A stretch of DNA of 64,000 nt from Pyricularia pennisetigena (GCF_004337985.1 NW_021940928.1:158960-222959); one strand, 5' to 3'; counted from the first letter of the stretch, positions 1 through 11,172 are shown. Made by a program: numbers and translations. Notes: generated from the letters alone by a model not told the origin.

Positions 1-1025
1 AGCTCAGACCGTATATATATACGCCACTTGGGTGCGTCGATGGTCCAGTCTAGACCTGTCCCGCTCTCGACAGCATTGACAAACCTCTGACGATTCTCAG
101 CAATCTGGTAGGCGAATGCAATGCTGAAGACTCCGCAGTCAACAAAGTTGAGCTGTTGGGGAAACGTGATCTGTTTTCGGTGCACAGCTCCTTGATAACC
201 GAGATCGCTGAGGTACCACGTCCAATATGTAAAAGTACGTTCATAGGACCGTGAGGTTGACTCTAAAGGGTCGAGAAAACAGACTACTCGATCCTTTTGC
301 GCCCTATCTCCAATGTCCGACTTATACATGACCAAGAGGTACCAGTGATCATTTTCGTAGATAGGTATCAGAACAAGGTCCGACTGCAGGGGATCTCCAT
401 ATTCAGCCTTCCGCTTCCACGAGATGGGCGGCCCTGACTGAAGGAGAAAGTGGCTATTGAAGAAACAAAATCTATGTCTTATGGCCAAGATATGCATGCA
501 AGCATTGACAATGGCATTGTTAAGCCGTTCGCCTTCAACAAGTCGATTCAAGGACGATATTGCATCTTTCAGCCAGGTAGATTTTCTCAAGGACGGAGTT
601 GATTGAGAGGCGACGTCGGGATGACTCAATTTCTTCTTTTTGAGCGCGGTACGCGTTTCTGAGTTTAACTGCAGCCGTTTGGTTTTATAGCCACCGGTAG
701 ATGCATCTTTTTCGATAAAAGTCTCCATTGATTCAAACAACAGCGGCAAGCTTGTGGTCGAGATTGATTGCTCTATAAATGGCGAATCTTGGGGCTGTGG
801 AGAGACAGCGCTTGAGCTTACAAGGCCGACAGTCGAGAAATTGGTTTCAGTGTAGGCGTCGACCTCGCCCTCCTGATCGCCATTCTCATTAATCTTGTCG
901 CCGTCGTCCTCGTCACCAACAGTTATTGATGCTGGTGATACAGGGCGAAGCGGTGTAGCCAAGACGCTGGCAACATCTCCGTCAATAGGGCTCGCTCTCT
1001 TCCTCGGTGACGAATCGTGGGACAT
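1..1025 (-). CDS. Ulp1/C48-like cysteine protease, 3' end beyond window
   Basis: The minus-strand frame is open from an ATG at 1025-1023 to the window edge, about 341 codons. The N-terminal 150 residues are basic, then Ser/Pro-rich and acidic. The C-terminal half carries the C48 (Ulp1/SENP) protease pattern in order: a WLKDA...LNNAIVNA segment like the WLND motif, the His motif NDHWYLLVM, the Asp motif VCFLDP, and QQLNFVDCGVFS with the oxyanion Gln and catalytic Cys. The triad is therefore complete. Family members cleave SUMO/ubiquitin-like conjugates, and many fungal copies lie in or near transposons. It is related to the genes at 5315-7642 and 25900-27275 but clearly diverged. The first ATG is taken as the start, although a Ser/Pro-rich frame upstream (982-1527) overlaps it and may be its displaced N-terminus. 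The substrate is unknown. Confidence 0.75.
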   Translation of the reverse strand, partial: MSHDSSPRKRASPIDGDVASVLATPLRPVSPASITVGDEDDGDKINENGDQEGEVDAYTETNFSTVGLVSSSAVSPQPQDSPFIEQSISTTSLPLLFESMETFIEKDASTGGYKTKRLQLNSETRTALKKKKLSHPDVASQSTPSLRKSTWLKDAISSLNRLVEGERLNNAIVNACMHILAIRHRFCFFNSHFLLQSGPPISWKRKAEYGDPLQSDLVLIPIYENDHWYLLVMYKSDIGDRAQKDRVVCFLDPLESTSRSYERTFTYWTWYLSDLGYQGAVHRKQITFPQQLNFVDCGVFSIAFAYQIAENRQRFVNAVESGTGLDWTIDAPKWRIYIRSE

Positions 1026-1527
1026 GGCACGTTTGTTTCCCAACTACTTGAGGTGAGGCGTTCGTAAGCAAGAGGCGAGCCACGGTGCATTTGGTAGCGC
1101 CATCGATGTTGCAATTCGAGGTTGCCGTCAGGGTTGGATTTTCATGGTGGAACAAGGAACGCGGCGATACGGAGGGCGGTGAAACTGCCGGGTTAGTGGA
1201 GAGAGAGGTTAAAAGTGATCCCGTTGGATTGGTCGTGATCTCGGCGTTGTCGACTGGGGAGTTGAAGGCAACGATCGCAGCCTGTGACGGCTGCTTAGTG
1301 GCAAATAGTACATCAACGTTACCCAACCCTTGTGGGACACTGCTAGCGGAGTGGAAGGGAGTGGGGCACAATGGCGAGGATTCTGTTGCTATGGTTGTCG
1401 TTAAGCTGTTGGCGTGGTCGTCTGACAACGGAGGGGTTGGAGAATTTGAGAAGGGGCTTTTGCGGCGCATGTTGCGCGTCACGTCGATTGCGGAGTTGCA
1501 AGGACGACGCATCTCACAATTCGACAT
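982..1527 (-). CDS. Ser/Thr/Pro-rich ORF overlapping start of Ulp1-like gene
   Basis: This is a 181-codon frame starting with ATG and rich in Ser, Thr, Pro and Asn, with no recognised domain. It overlaps the first 43 bases of the Ulp1-like frame in another register. Its first 25 or so codons recur at 25.63-25.70 kb with mostly conserved amino acids (RRPCNSAIDVTRNMRRKSPF in both), which suggests real coding sequence. I found no clean GT-AG intron that would join it to the protease frame. Either a frameshift separates an N-terminal disordered region from the protease, or this is an independent small ORF. Confidence 0.35.
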   Translation of the reverse strand: MSNCEMRRPCNSAIDVTRNMRRKSPFSNSPTPPLSDDHANSLTTTIATESSPLCPTPFHSASSVPQGLGNVDVLFATKQPSQAAIVAFNSPVDNAEITTNPTGSLLTSLSTNPAVSPPSVSPRSLFHHENPTLTATSNCNIDGATKCTVARLLLTNASPQVVGKQTCHVPRFVTEEESEPY

Positions 1528-1720
1528 GGATGGGCATATTGAAGTAGCAATTTATCGATAACAACAAAAAGACCGGGGCTGATTTGGGCCAGGGGGCGAG
1601 GGCTGTGAGGGTGACTGACCCCATGCGCCCTCGAGGCGCCCTCGAGGGTGGATGTTGCCAATTCTCCGGGTGCTAGCAGGGGCTGGCGGTTGAGGGAGTG
1701 CGAAACAAGCTTTAGACACA
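1449..1720 (-). repeat. Repeat R3, segments recur at 23.5 and 25.6 kb
   Basis: On the minus strand, 1449-1580 matches 25570-25705 (plus orientation), and about 1600-1715 matches 23520-23635 (minus orientation; shared CACCCGGAGAATT and GGGCGCATGGG blocks). The two parts are adjacent here and separated by about 2 kb there. An 11-bp direct repeat (gcgccctcgag) lies at 1624-1645. Confidence 0.6.
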
Positions 1721-1855
1721 ACCAAACCTGGAAATATCCCACTCCCTAACTTCACTTTTTTGATCAGCGCAGAAATGGAGCTGCAGGATTCAAGTCTGCT
1801 AAGGAATGCGGTCCATTGTCCCCAATTCTAATGTTGCCTTACGTACCTCGTCGCT

Positions 1856-1952
1856 TCCGCTGGACCCGCAATTTGCCGCCCCAGGCCCGCCAATGGGGTT
1901 GCGCTTTTGCTCCAAGCCGAGAAAGTGGAGGGCCTCCTGCATAATTGAGAAA
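1856..1952 (-). repeat. Dispersed repeat R2, copy 1
   Basis: The reverse complement reads ATGCAGGAGGCCCTCCA, then GGCTTGGAGCAAAAGCGCAA, then GGGGCGGCAAATTGCGGG. The same blocks, in the same order and spacing, occur at 53853-53945 and, more degraded, at 21085-21180 and 22800-22905. There is no coding capacity worth noting. Confidence 0.6.
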
Positions 1953-3420
1953 ACGTAATCCTACGGGGAAATAGCTCTTTTACTGGTCAAAGATAAGGGA
2001 AAAGCGGTTGGACCTTGCCATCTGGCTTGCTTCGTGACATGGCATTTTTGCTGGCTATAGGTCCTTGGTGAAGCTAGGAGTATTCGTGTAGGTAATTGTG
2101 CCGGTGAGTCAAGTCCTTGTTGTGACATTTAGACCCTGAGATCACCAAACCCTGGCTGGACCCCACAGGAGCTTCACAGCACATGATAGTCACATCACCC
2201 ACGCCCAGGACGCACTTTACGTTGCCATGATAGCCTCGCAATCTCCGAGCTTTTCTTTGGCGACAGCAACAAGAAATTTTCGTTGCTGCACTAGATTTGA
2301 AATAAATAGCACGGTTGACAAAGGCATTGCACTTCCTTGATTTGAATAATTTAGACATTAAAATTCCCTGTCTTCCAGCTTTTCTATTTGATGAGCACTT
2401 TGGGCGCGATCCACCGCATCCAATAGATACCTCACGGGAATTGCTCGCGTAGGTTTGCGCGTTCTGTTTGGTGTTACCTTTGTCGTACTAGCTGGACCGT
2501 GCTCATTTGTGCAAAACACTTGACATAATCGATAAGCACAGTGCGTGCTCTCGGTGAACGGCTGTATAATCTTTTTATCACAAGGGATGAATGTATAAAC
2601 ATTTCACGGTAAGGGCACCCACTTCCAAGATCAAAGTCGAAATTTCCGCCCTTGAGTCCGTGCAAGGAGCTCAGTGGGATCACAAAGATCACTTCGTGAC
2701 AATCACGTGATGTCACGTTATACCATCCTTGTGTAATCCTTTGAATTCTGACGTCAATTTCCCCCGCTTCTTTCGTGTCAGGAGCGGTCGAACCCCACGT
2801 ATGCGTGGGCCTTTACCAACTTTACTGTTTGCGGGAGGAAATCAAGTAATTACCTAAATTTATTTTTTTCTGCAAAACTATGACCAAAGTCGGCAACGCC
2901 CACAAGGTCCATACCAGTGCACGACAGAGCCAAGGGAGGGATTTTTAGTCTTACCACCATGGTAATTAAATAGACTGTTATCTGAGGGAGCTGCATCTGG
3001 CTCTGGCAACAGAACGGAGTAGAGTAACCAGAGCTGCCAATAAACGGGGATTTTACTGCTCGAAATAGAGTATCCAGCGGTAGAATAGGTTGACATGCGA
3101 AAACATTGGGCAGCAATGTGGATGCCCAACTCGACCTTTACAAATTGCAACGCTATTGGCTCGGCAAAATTACACTCATAATTGGGTCAAGGACGAAGGC
3201 GGGCAAGTAATTGTTGTCAGCTGTTTCACCATCTTTAGCACGTGCTAGCTAGCGCCTCACTTACCCCGCCTACCCCTCAGATAAACCTGCTCCAAAAAAG
3301 AAATCCGAACTCCTGCTCTTTTAGTCCATCATGTCCTAAATCGAACGTTCCAATTCCCTTCCACTATCTCTTCGGCAAGACTTTCGAGGAGTCTACGAGG
3401 CAAGGTTGAAGTTGCCAGCC
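1953..3420. other. Intergenic, no supported gene
   Basis: No ORF here has recognisable content. At 2121-2165 a stretch beginning TGTGACATTTAGACC resembles the start of the solo LTR at 53347 (TGTGACATCTGGACC, then GAGATCACCA) and may be an LTR relic. The last 150 bases before 3421 are pyrimidine-rich and could be the promoter and 5' UTR of the small gene that follows. Confidence 0.35.
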
Positions 3421-3714
3421 ATGAGCGACGTATGTTCACGCAGCTTTTTTACGCGTACTTCTTTTGCTAACTACCCTCAGATCGATCTCCTTCCAAGTGG
3501 GATGGAAGTGTACTTCGGTGGCAAAGAAATCAAATTCTCGATTCCGGCCAAAATCATAGTCATTTCCGGAATGGGAGTTACGGTCCGGGATTCTTCCGAA
3601 GCTTTGAAGCTATTATACAATGAAATGACAGCGCCGCAATTAAAAGAAATACAGGTGGAAGAGGGTTGGTCGATTGAAATTGTTAGAGCGACTGTGAAAA
3701 GGACAGATCTCTGA
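3421..3714 (+). CDS. Small two-exon hypothetical protein, 80 aa
   Basis: Exon 1 is only nine bases (ATG AGC GAC, 3421-3429). The intron at 3430-3480 is textbook fungal: donor GTATGT, branch GCTAAC, acceptor CCTCAG, 51 nt. Exon 2 (3481-3714) reads MSD + IDLLPSGMEVYFGG... and ends in a TGA. The product has no signal peptide, no Cys cluster and no domain I know. It has an alternating strand/helix look and ends basic. Its last 32 bases overlap, tail to tail, the gene on the minus strand at 3683-5214. The splice signals are the main evidence that it is a gene. Confidence 0.55.
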   Translation: MSDVCSRSFFTRTSFANYPQIDLLPSGMEVYFGGKEIKFSIPAKIIVISGMGVTVRDSSEALKLLYNEMTAPQLKEIQVEEGWSIEIVRATVKRTDL

Positions 3715-5214
3715 AAAACGGGCGAGGGATTTGGGAATTGGCCGTCGAGATAATAACAGGGAGTCTTCGGTAATTTTCCGTCAACTGCAGCCCACGTTGT
3801 CGCGGTATTAGAATCCTGAGTTCGGCATCAGCCTTCGGTTCCTGTGCAATGTGCAGTTGTATGCTCGCAGATTCGGTTGCCCCAATTATTTTTTCTACTT
3901 CCCTTATATCACTCGTTTCCCAGCTTGTCCAATTATCAACCATTAACTTTGTGATTTCCTCTTTGCGCAAGCCGCGTCGGTTAGAAATCGCAACAAGCGA
4001 GTGTTCGGTCATTCTGTCAAGCCTTTTTGAAACTTTGTTGGCAACGTCCAAGTCACGTTTTGCGAGGTCCTGGAGAGTATTCGCCAGGTTGAGAAATCTG
4101 TCCGCCTCTTGAACGGACTGGCTTGTTTCAGTTTCGTTTGTTGGTGGGCTCTCGATACGGTGACGGTTGCGGATCAGGTAGTCGACAAGCCCGGGGAAAT
4201 CATCCTTGAAGTTGCCATATGCCTCTTCAGTCGGAATTAGTAGGTCGCTTTTTTGACAAGGAAACAATCGATCATACGTATCAGAAATGCCTCTCTCCGT
4301 GTAGGCTCCTCGGTTACATTCTGCAAAAGATCCGCAACTGCAATGCGTGAAGGGGGCTCGAAAGATGAGGCTGGTATGCCGGAATCGTGGGACAAAGGAT
4401 GTGGCGAGGTTGTTGCTCCGTGTGCCAAATTCTTAAGCTTTGGAACGCTGGTCTGGTTGGCGATCAGGGCAGTCGAGATTGGGGTGGGCATCCGCGGACT
4501 TCTGGCAAGCTTCGAGGGGAGTTGAGCCGTATTCGGTGGAAAATTTGCTGCGGATGTCAACTTGGACGGCGCAAAAAGATAATAAAAGGAGCACACTTAC
4601 GAGCAGAGTTTTCTCTGGGAGTGCCACAATCCGGCTGCCAGTCAGCACGGTCTGCCAATGGAAATACAACTGTCGGAGCAATAGTTTTTAATGAAAGCTG
4701 AAGGTCATTCGTAGCTGCATCAGAGAGTGTACTGCCGGAACCGGTGGTTCGCGAAATATCAGGAGTAGCGTCTGTCGTCGGTGGACAAAAATCACAGGGG
4801 CATGCGACCCTTTGCCGCTTCTGACCCATTGACCAAGGGCTGCTGCCCCGCTTACGCCCTCTGCAGGGCGATTCACTATCTTCCGTTGGTGAGTCATTGG
4901 TCGCCGAGGCGGAGGGAGCGTCTGGCATTTGGCAAGTGGGGGACAAATGCTGAGAGAGCTCGTCTGAAGCGGGTCGGGAATCAACCTGGTGGAGCGCCTT
5001 TTGAACTTGATGAGACAAAACCAGTGGGTTAACTTTCTGTAGCTGTCGGATTTCTTGCTGCGGTAAAATCGAAAAAACTGCGACAAGTATAGAAATTACG
5101 GTGTCGATGTGCGATGGTGATGATTGAGCAGAGGCCGGCGACGATGGTTGCGAGAATCCCGTCGACTCGGTCGGGTCGCACGACTTTGTTTCCAGCGTCG
5201 GACCGGCGGGACAT
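3683..5214 (-). pseudogene. Three-exon coiled-coil/NLS protein, one frameshift
   Basis: The start is ATG at 5214 (MSRRSDAGNK). Intron 1 lies at about 5054-5099. Intron 2 is at 4548-4600, with donor GTAAGT and acceptor CCGCAG. The middle exon is rich in Ser/Pro/Asp and has basic patches (RGRKRG, GQKRQR) plus a CPCDFCPP Cys cluster. The last exon encodes a helical region with heptad-like Leu/Ile spacing (RFLNLANTLQDLAKRDLDV...). The reading frame breaks at the six-T run 4249-4254, where one extra base would restore it. With that the product would be about 477 aa. It lies 100 bp downstream of the Ulp1-like gene on the same strand. No family is recognised. The frameshift could also be an assembly error in the homopolymer. 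Confidence 0.5.
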
Positions 5215-5314
5215 TCAGCGCCTGTAATCCTGGTGCCGGCGATTACGGCAGGAGTCTTTTCGGTCCTGTCAAAAGCAAGGAATGTTAGTTGGGCAACTAC
5301 GGGTCAGTATTCAT

Positions 5315-7642
5315 TTATACTAACGCGTTATCCACATCCGGCCCCAATGATTCAGACGGCACCCGCGAAATCGTATAGCTTGGGGACGAAACGGCAGATG
5401 ATAGCCTCGCGGAGGCAGGGCCATCAGGTGCTCTTGACTTGGGTGAAGTCGAAGGGGCGACAATAGTTGATCTATCAGACGTTTTCTTCTCATTGTCATC
5501 CATAGTGGCGTAGATTTCGACGGCCTCAGTCACAACGTCCTCCATATCACAGTCGCTATCACTTGCGATCCTGCCGCTCCTAGCATTATTGGAAGCCGTG
5601 CTAAGGAAGATTTTTATTTTATTCCGAAGTTTTGCTGCATCAACTTCCCAGTCGAGATCTTCTCCAAGGTTGACTGCTGTGACAAACTTATGAGTATCCT
5701 CCAAGATCTTGTCGGCGAACGCCAGCACGTAGACTCCGCAGTCAATATTGTTCCTCTGCCGAGGAGCCTTGACCTCTTTTCGTACCACCAACTTGTTCCC
5801 ATAGCCTCTCTGCTCTATCCAGCGGGCCAGTGTCCTATTATGGGATGAATGCGACGGCGAAGAATCGAGAAAGCAAGCTACCCATTCGTCTTGGCCTGAG
5901 CCTAAGACACCACACTGTTTGTATATGACCAGAAGGTACCAGTGCTTATTGTCGTTAACAGGCATCAAAGTCAAATCATATTCTCGGGGATGACGAACGC
6001 GTCGAGCCTGACTCGTCCGATTAGGACTGAACTGATCTAGAGAGTAGCTGTGGAGGAAAGATATTTTTGGCCCGGCTTGTCCGGCTTTGGCCTGTGCGGC
6101 CTCGGTCTGTGCTGTACGGGCTTCTATATATGCGTTGATAATGCCATCGTTCAGCCACTCGCCGTTCTTCAGCAGATGAAGTGACAATTGGGCGTCGTTC
6201 AGCCAAGTCGACGTAGGGGCGGTTACTGTTGATGCAGCTCCCTCTGGGGTCAACTGCTTTTTCAAGGCTGAAGTCAAGGTCTCGAATGTAGGGGAAAGAG
6301 GTTCTTGTTGTGCAAGACAGCCGTCGGGGAGACGTGTGTCTTGGTGGCAATTGCTGTTTTTGTTGATATCGCGTACCCAAGACCAGTTTGCTTTAGCCAA
6401 ACTAGTAGCTGGGGTACGGCCAGGCCATTCCGCTACTGGAGAAGCTATCAAAGTTGGTGATAGTCGTGACTGAAATGTTGACGACTGTGGTGTTGAGGAG
6501 GTAGTGGCAGTGAGGATCGATGGAGAAAAATCAAGTCCGGTATGCTGTGGTGTTGAGGTCGACGAACGGCAATTGGGCAAAAGCGATCTTGTGTTATTAT
6601 CATTGTCGCCTTCCTGGATTGATGTAGTTGGAGAAGGTGGTCCGATCCCGGAAATGGCATTTAGCGATTCGGGGAATTCAGAGCTCGGTTCTTCTGATGA
6701 TGATAAAGACAACGGATGTGATGGGCACGGTCCGACAATAGCAGTGGTATTTGACGCGTCGGGGAACGGGAATGGTGAGAATGAAATGTCCAGACTTGGA
6801 ATGATCGTTGTTGACGTGTTCTTAACCATGGCTCGAGCGGCTGAAGACGGAGCTGGTCCTGGAGGTGGGATCGATGGGATAAGAGACTGAGCTGCGACTA
6901 TGTATCCATCTGAGTCCAACTCATATTCGCTTCGAGGCAAATACTTGGCCTCGATTGCAAGAAGGCTAACTTGATGCGCAAAGGGCAAGCCCGGCCCAAA
7001 AGGGTTGGCTTCCCATATCCTCGTCGGAAATTCACCATTGGTTTGAACAGATCTGAGAAACTCTTCTCCGACACGCAAAAGCACTTTATGATGAGGGTGT
7101 CCTAGGAGGGATTTTTGAAAGCCTCTAGAGTTTGCTTGCTTGGAATATCTTATGATGTTTGTACCATAGGATTTGAATGGAAGGAAGACGACGAGTCCCC
7201 TCAGCTGTTCATCGAGTGATCTGGCTGCAGATAGGCGGTTGCGGAAAGTCTTGTATTTTACTTTGCTGTCAAGCTGTTCGTAAGCTTTTTTGAGTGCAGA
7301 TCGAGGTCTGTACTTGCTCTCAGCTGGCTTCAGCTCATCTAACCGTTTGTTTGCTTGGATAAGGGCTACCAAGGAAAACAGGGCTTGAAGAGCTGACGAG
7401 GACTCGTGGTGAAGACTGAGCTTGAAATATGCGGCAGTCGCCTTGGTCGGATCTGGTTCATCAACGTCGAGGCAAGAGAACTTCTGGTTGCGTGGTGTTC
7501 TCCAAGCGACGACGAGCTCTTTGAAACGGTCAACGGCCGGCTGGTTGAGCAGCTCGCCAGCCAAGGTTTCTGGGGTATGAGGACTATCAGAATGCCTCTC
7601 CTCGACTGAAGCGAGCCTCTCGGTTCCCTTTTGCGCATTCAT
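5315..7642 (-). CDS. Ulp1/C48-like cysteine protease, 775 aa
   Basis: This is a single uninterrupted frame from ATG at 7642. Residues 1-250 form a folded-looking domain of unknown type (from RFKELVVAW to about LLAIEAKYLP). Residues 250-440 are a Ser/Pro/Thr-rich linker. The C-terminal C48 domain shows WLNDGIINAYIEA, the His motif NDNKHWYLLVI (about residue 563), the Asp motif CFLDSS (about 591) and QRNNIDCGVYVLAF with Gln and catalytic Cys (about 634). The triad is complete, so proteolysis of SUMO-like conjugates is plausible. The tail is Ser-rich and disordered. It is the best preserved of three related minus-strand genes in the first 27 kb. Such proteases are seen in fungal mobile elements (for example KDZ-type), but no transposase lies beside it. 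Confidence 0.8.
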   Translation of the reverse strand: MNAQKGTERLASVEERHSDSPHTPETLAGELLNQPAVDRFKELVVAWRTPRNQKFSCLDVDEPDPTKATAAYFKLSLHHESSSALQALFSLVALIQANKRLDELKPAESKYRPRSALKKAYEQLDSKVKYKTFRNRLSAARSLDEQLRGLVVFLPFKSYGTNIIRYSKQANSRGFQKSLLGHPHHKVLLRVGEEFLRSVQTNGEFPTRIWEANPFGPGLPFAHQVSLLAIEAKYLPRSEYELDSDGYIVAAQSLIPSIPPPGPAPSSAARAMVKNTSTTIIPSLDISFSPFPFPDASNTTAIVGPCPSHPLSLSSSEEPSSEFPESLNAISGIGPPSPTTSIQEGDNDNNTRSLLPNCRSSTSTPQHTGLDFSPSILTATTSSTPQSSTFQSRLSPTLIASPVAEWPGRTPATSLAKANWSWVRDINKNSNCHQDTRLPDGCLAQQEPLSPTFETLTSALKKQLTPEGAASTVTAPTSTWLNDAQLSLHLLKNGEWLNDGIINAYIEARTAQTEAAQAKAGQAGPKISFLHSYSLDQFSPNRTSQARRVRHPREYDLTLMPVNDNKHWYLLVIYKQCGVLGSGQDEWVACFLDSSPSHSSHNRTLARWIEQRGYGNKLVVRKEVKAPRQRNNIDCGVYVLAFADKILEDTHKFVTAVNLGEDLDWEVDAAKLRNKIKIFLSTASNNARSGRIASDSDCDMEDVVTEAVEIYATMDDNEKKTSDRSTIVAPSTSPKSRAPDGPASARLSSAVSSPSYTISRVPSESLGPDVDNALV

Positions 7643-8916
7643 GCTGTTTTCAGGGCCAGTGGTGACAAGATAATAGAGTCTGGACGTCTTTCCAGCTAGG
7701 CTAGCTAAGAGAGAGAGGGGTCAAGTGATTTATGTAGGCTCGCAGGTTCCAATTCACACACCCCTTACATCACAAACGAAATTTACTGCACAGACGACAG
7801 GGTCACGTTAAATGCACGATGAATGTGCACATCTGCCCTACGCCCCGCCCGTATTTGTACAACTTGTTCAGCGGTGTTTGGTATCTTGGCAAACCAGAGC
7901 TATGTGTACAAGCCCTGGTCAAATTGTCCTCAGCTGGGGACAATTTGATGAATCTGGAAGGTGCTAAAGGTGACATGCATCTCATTTTCATCCTTGTAAA
8001 TATCAGTCGACCCTGTCCATAGCACAAAAGCAACCATTAGGAACGAGTTCCAGGACTGGGTGTACATAACCGTTGCCAGTGCTGGGTCAATACCCCAGTA
8101 TGCTTGCCTGTAGCACTGGGATTTCTAGGAAGGGTCAAGGCCAGCAAGATGCAAAATAATGACAGCACGTGTAAATGTCGCAAATCAGTCCACACCTTCC
8201 GGTTGCGTACATGAATCGTGTAATTAACGCGAATATGTCGTCTGGGCAATAAATTTCGCGCATGCTGTAGCAGGAGGGGTGTGTACTTTGGGAACCTGGG
8301 ACTCTGCGATCAATAGCATCGGTTTTCCCCTAACGTTAGCACCGTACTGGCCAGCTCTTAGAAATAGCGGGTAGGGTGGGGCAGCCCAAAGTGCGATGGG
8401 CTGTCGGGACGACGAAGCCCCGACCCACGTACTACCCCAGGAAAGCATAGCGGTTTCCGCTGCCCAGGTTTGTAATCCTGCCGAACAGAAGGGATGTGAC
8501 CACACCGGGATTGATAGATTGAGCTGCAACGTCCAAGCTACTCGGATGTAATATGCATGGCAAATTTCCAAATATGCTGTGCTGCATAAATTTCCTGGCC
8601 GTATTTCATAACCCAAAAAGAAAGAAAATCAGACCTTAGCCGCCCTGGACCGGATCCAGACATTGTTGTCAGCAGGGGCAGACTTCGTGTTGTGAAATCT
8701 AAAACTTTCAAGCCGTCATAGTGGTTGCCGGTGGGGCTAGCTGCTATCTGCATCGCACAACTTCATCATCCTATTACGTCGTCCAGTGGAAAACGATGGC
8801 GAAGCCATCCACAGTTCCGAGAGAATACAATAAATGAGCTGGGTATAATAGAGCCATAGGTACAGCTGCTTCCCGATCATAATCGCCACAAACGGCTTAT
8901 TTCATGCTCCTGCAAA
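7643..8916. other. Intergenic, no supported gene
   Basis: Only overlapping short frames with no domain content occur here, including a 130-codon minus frame at 8224-8616 that I cannot support. The region just upstream of 8917 contains a TATAATA-like stretch (8843-8850) that could serve the membrane-protein gene. Confidence 0.35.
7920..7947. repeat. 28-bp inverted repeat (hairpin)
   Basis: CAAATTGTCC at 7920-7929 is followed, after eight bases, by its reverse complement GGACAATTTG. It is a perfect 10-bp stem. It is not linked to any gene end, so its function is unknown. Confidence 0.6.
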
Positions 8917-10009
8917 ATGGTCGTAACCGAAAAATCTCACTTGCTCGGTAACCACCGCCCTAGGGATGCCTGGTGGAATTATCGATGGATTCCGTATGCA
9001 CTTCTGTTGTTGATGTGCGTCGGGTGTAATCCCATCCTGTTTCTTCTGCACGTCGAGAACAATCTACTTGCCGCCATTTCCTTCCCTCTGGACCTCCTTC
9101 AGGAACGTTTATGGGGCTTCATGAAGCCCATTCTGAATGCCGTTACAGACGAAGTACTGAGAAGAACAACCGACCGTTCAGTGAGACGACTGATCCGCAA
9201 ATTCGACTCGCTTGCTACTATCGGTAAAACCCTGTTGAAAGTTGAATCGGCCTTCATCACCCTCGTCAAGGTCCTCAGTCAAGCAGGCTTTCCGCTGTAC
9301 CTAGCAGCCTTTTCCTCAGCCGCGCTGACCGGGGTATTGGGACTGGGCACGTTTTGCCTCTTTGCTCCAATTGCACAAGATGCCCAAAAGCTCAAGTCTT
9401 CGAGGGATGACAGTGTGTAAGTATTGTGTTTTTCGGCAACTGAACTTCAATCTAACTGATTCTTCTACAGTGAGGGTTTGGCGTCCAAATCCATGGAGGA
9501 CGGATGGCTTTACACAGAATCCCTGCAAAGACTCGAACTGACGCTGACTCTATGGAAGTTGTTCATCTGTCTCGTGGTTGTCCTTGCTTGGTATTCTTTG
9601 GGTGCAAAAAGAGCGGATATCGCGATATTCGCCAGGCTAGCACATCAGATCAGCTCTGCTGATGACAACTTTCAGAAAATGAGCCAGACCTACCAAAAGT
9701 CCGCTCGCATCATACAAGAGATGTCAATACAAGGCGGTGTTTTCATCTGCTTTGCTTCTACATGCGCGAATTTTGCGACTCGCAGGCGTTTGCGGGGACC
9801 AGACATCGAAGCTCAGTAGGCCAGTAGTTACTATGTATTGGGAGCGCCTCAGGCTAGTGCTAGCCGTTGATGGGCAGAACAAAATCTCAACAATCAATGC
9901 ATATATTCACAGCATCGTATGCTCATCGGAGCTGCCAAATATTGGCAACATTGATCCGTTCTATACGCAGCTGTTGAACCTTTTAGCCAGGGCTAGTGAC
10001 GAGATCTAG
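8917..10009 (+). CDS. Three-exon multi-pass membrane protein, 329 aa
   Basis: Exon 1 is 8917-9416. The intron at 9417-9470 has donor GTAAGT, branch TCTAACTGAT and acceptor CTACAG. Exon 2 is 9471-9736. A 49-nt intron follows at 9737-9785, and exon 3 is 9786-10009. Phases fit throughout (500 + 266 + 224 nt = 330 codons). Hydrophobic segments are near residues 28-48 (ALLLLMCVGCNPILFLLHV), about 130-157 (YLAAFSSAALTGVLGLGTFC) and about 190-206 (LFICLVVVLAWYSLGA). A soluble C-terminal domain follows, starting MYWERLRLVLAVDGQ. The N-terminus is cytosol-like and basic, with no cleavable signal. I recognise no family. The consistent splicing argues for a functional gene. Confidence 0.65.
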
Positions 10010-11172
10010 GCTTGTTCTAGCTTCTCCACTGTCAGGTACATGAAATATCCACCCACTACACCCTTACGTCTCCACTTTTGCACGCCCTCATCTACGAACC
10101 CTGCTTGCACCGCTGCTGGAGGTGGAGACTAAAGGCGGAAGACACTAGCGCTTTCCAAACAACTGTAGGCTAGGAACAAGGCTATGAAAGGAGAACCACC
10201 ATCCTTTCCAAATGCATGCAGCTCGATCGTTTGTAAGGGTCCCAGTAAATATTTCAACCCTATATTACACTCTCCCTGACCGTCTTATGAGCTCATTTGG
10301 GTCAACGTGGGTATATATCCCAAGAAAACCAGCCTCAGAAAACACCATCCCTTTCCATTCTGCATCTTGTCGCTGAAGATACATATTACTGTACAGTATA
10401 GCGCATATCTATCGACGTGCCGCCCTTATGAGAGTTTCTTCGTTATTCAACTTAGTCATCTTGAGGCAATCTTTGTCCTGAAGCGACCGAATCGCATGCC
10501 TTTTGGTTGTAATTGACGGCACATCTTGGCTATCATGTGCACCTACCAATATGTATGTTGGATGGATTTTCGCCCGTTTATCTACTTTCTTCGCCTCCAA
10601 GCAATGTTTCCATCCGGGAAACCACAACTGACCAACAATACCCCCTATAGATGGACTACAGCTGCGGTCATAGGAGGACCATTGCTGCGGAGTGGTGTGG
10701 CCGGTATAGAAACAAGCTTCAGTCGCACATTCGATGTCGGCCAGAGATACCATACTACACCAAGAACGATCAAATCTGCTGTAACTTGCCTGACTAACGC
10801 CTGCTGGCTTTAGAAAACCTTTGTGTTTTGCAACAATCATTGGTATGTGCGAGCCATTTGAGCTGATCTTAACTCTATAGCTCATTGCCATGAGCAGCTA
10901 AACCCAAGGTCTGTTCCATGGATGCCCTCGCGCGAGCAACAAACAAGAAAGTGAAGCCTACCTCTCCCTTTCAGCAAGGGCATAATAATACAATATAGTA
11001 AAGATGAGGAGATTTCGATCAATCATACAATACTATGGGATGCTTGTGCCAACAAGCGCCACATCCCACCCTGGGTGAACAAGGCAACTAAGATAATTTT
11101 TGCATCTGTATGTCCTACGCTCGTGTTCAGTATTCTGAAAATACCGCTTTGCCCTGCTGTATCCCGGGGTGG
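10010..11172. other. Intergenic; one weak 160-codon frame
   Basis: A minus frame at 10409-10891 begins with ATG GCA ATG and has 160 codons of mixed composition without domain, repeats or signal. It could be chance. Nothing else stands out. Confidence 0.25.

Noticed and set aside
1085..1561. 158-codon plus-strand frame
   Set aside because: It mirrors the Ser/Pro-rich minus-strand frame whose codons are conserved at 25.6 kb; no support of its own.
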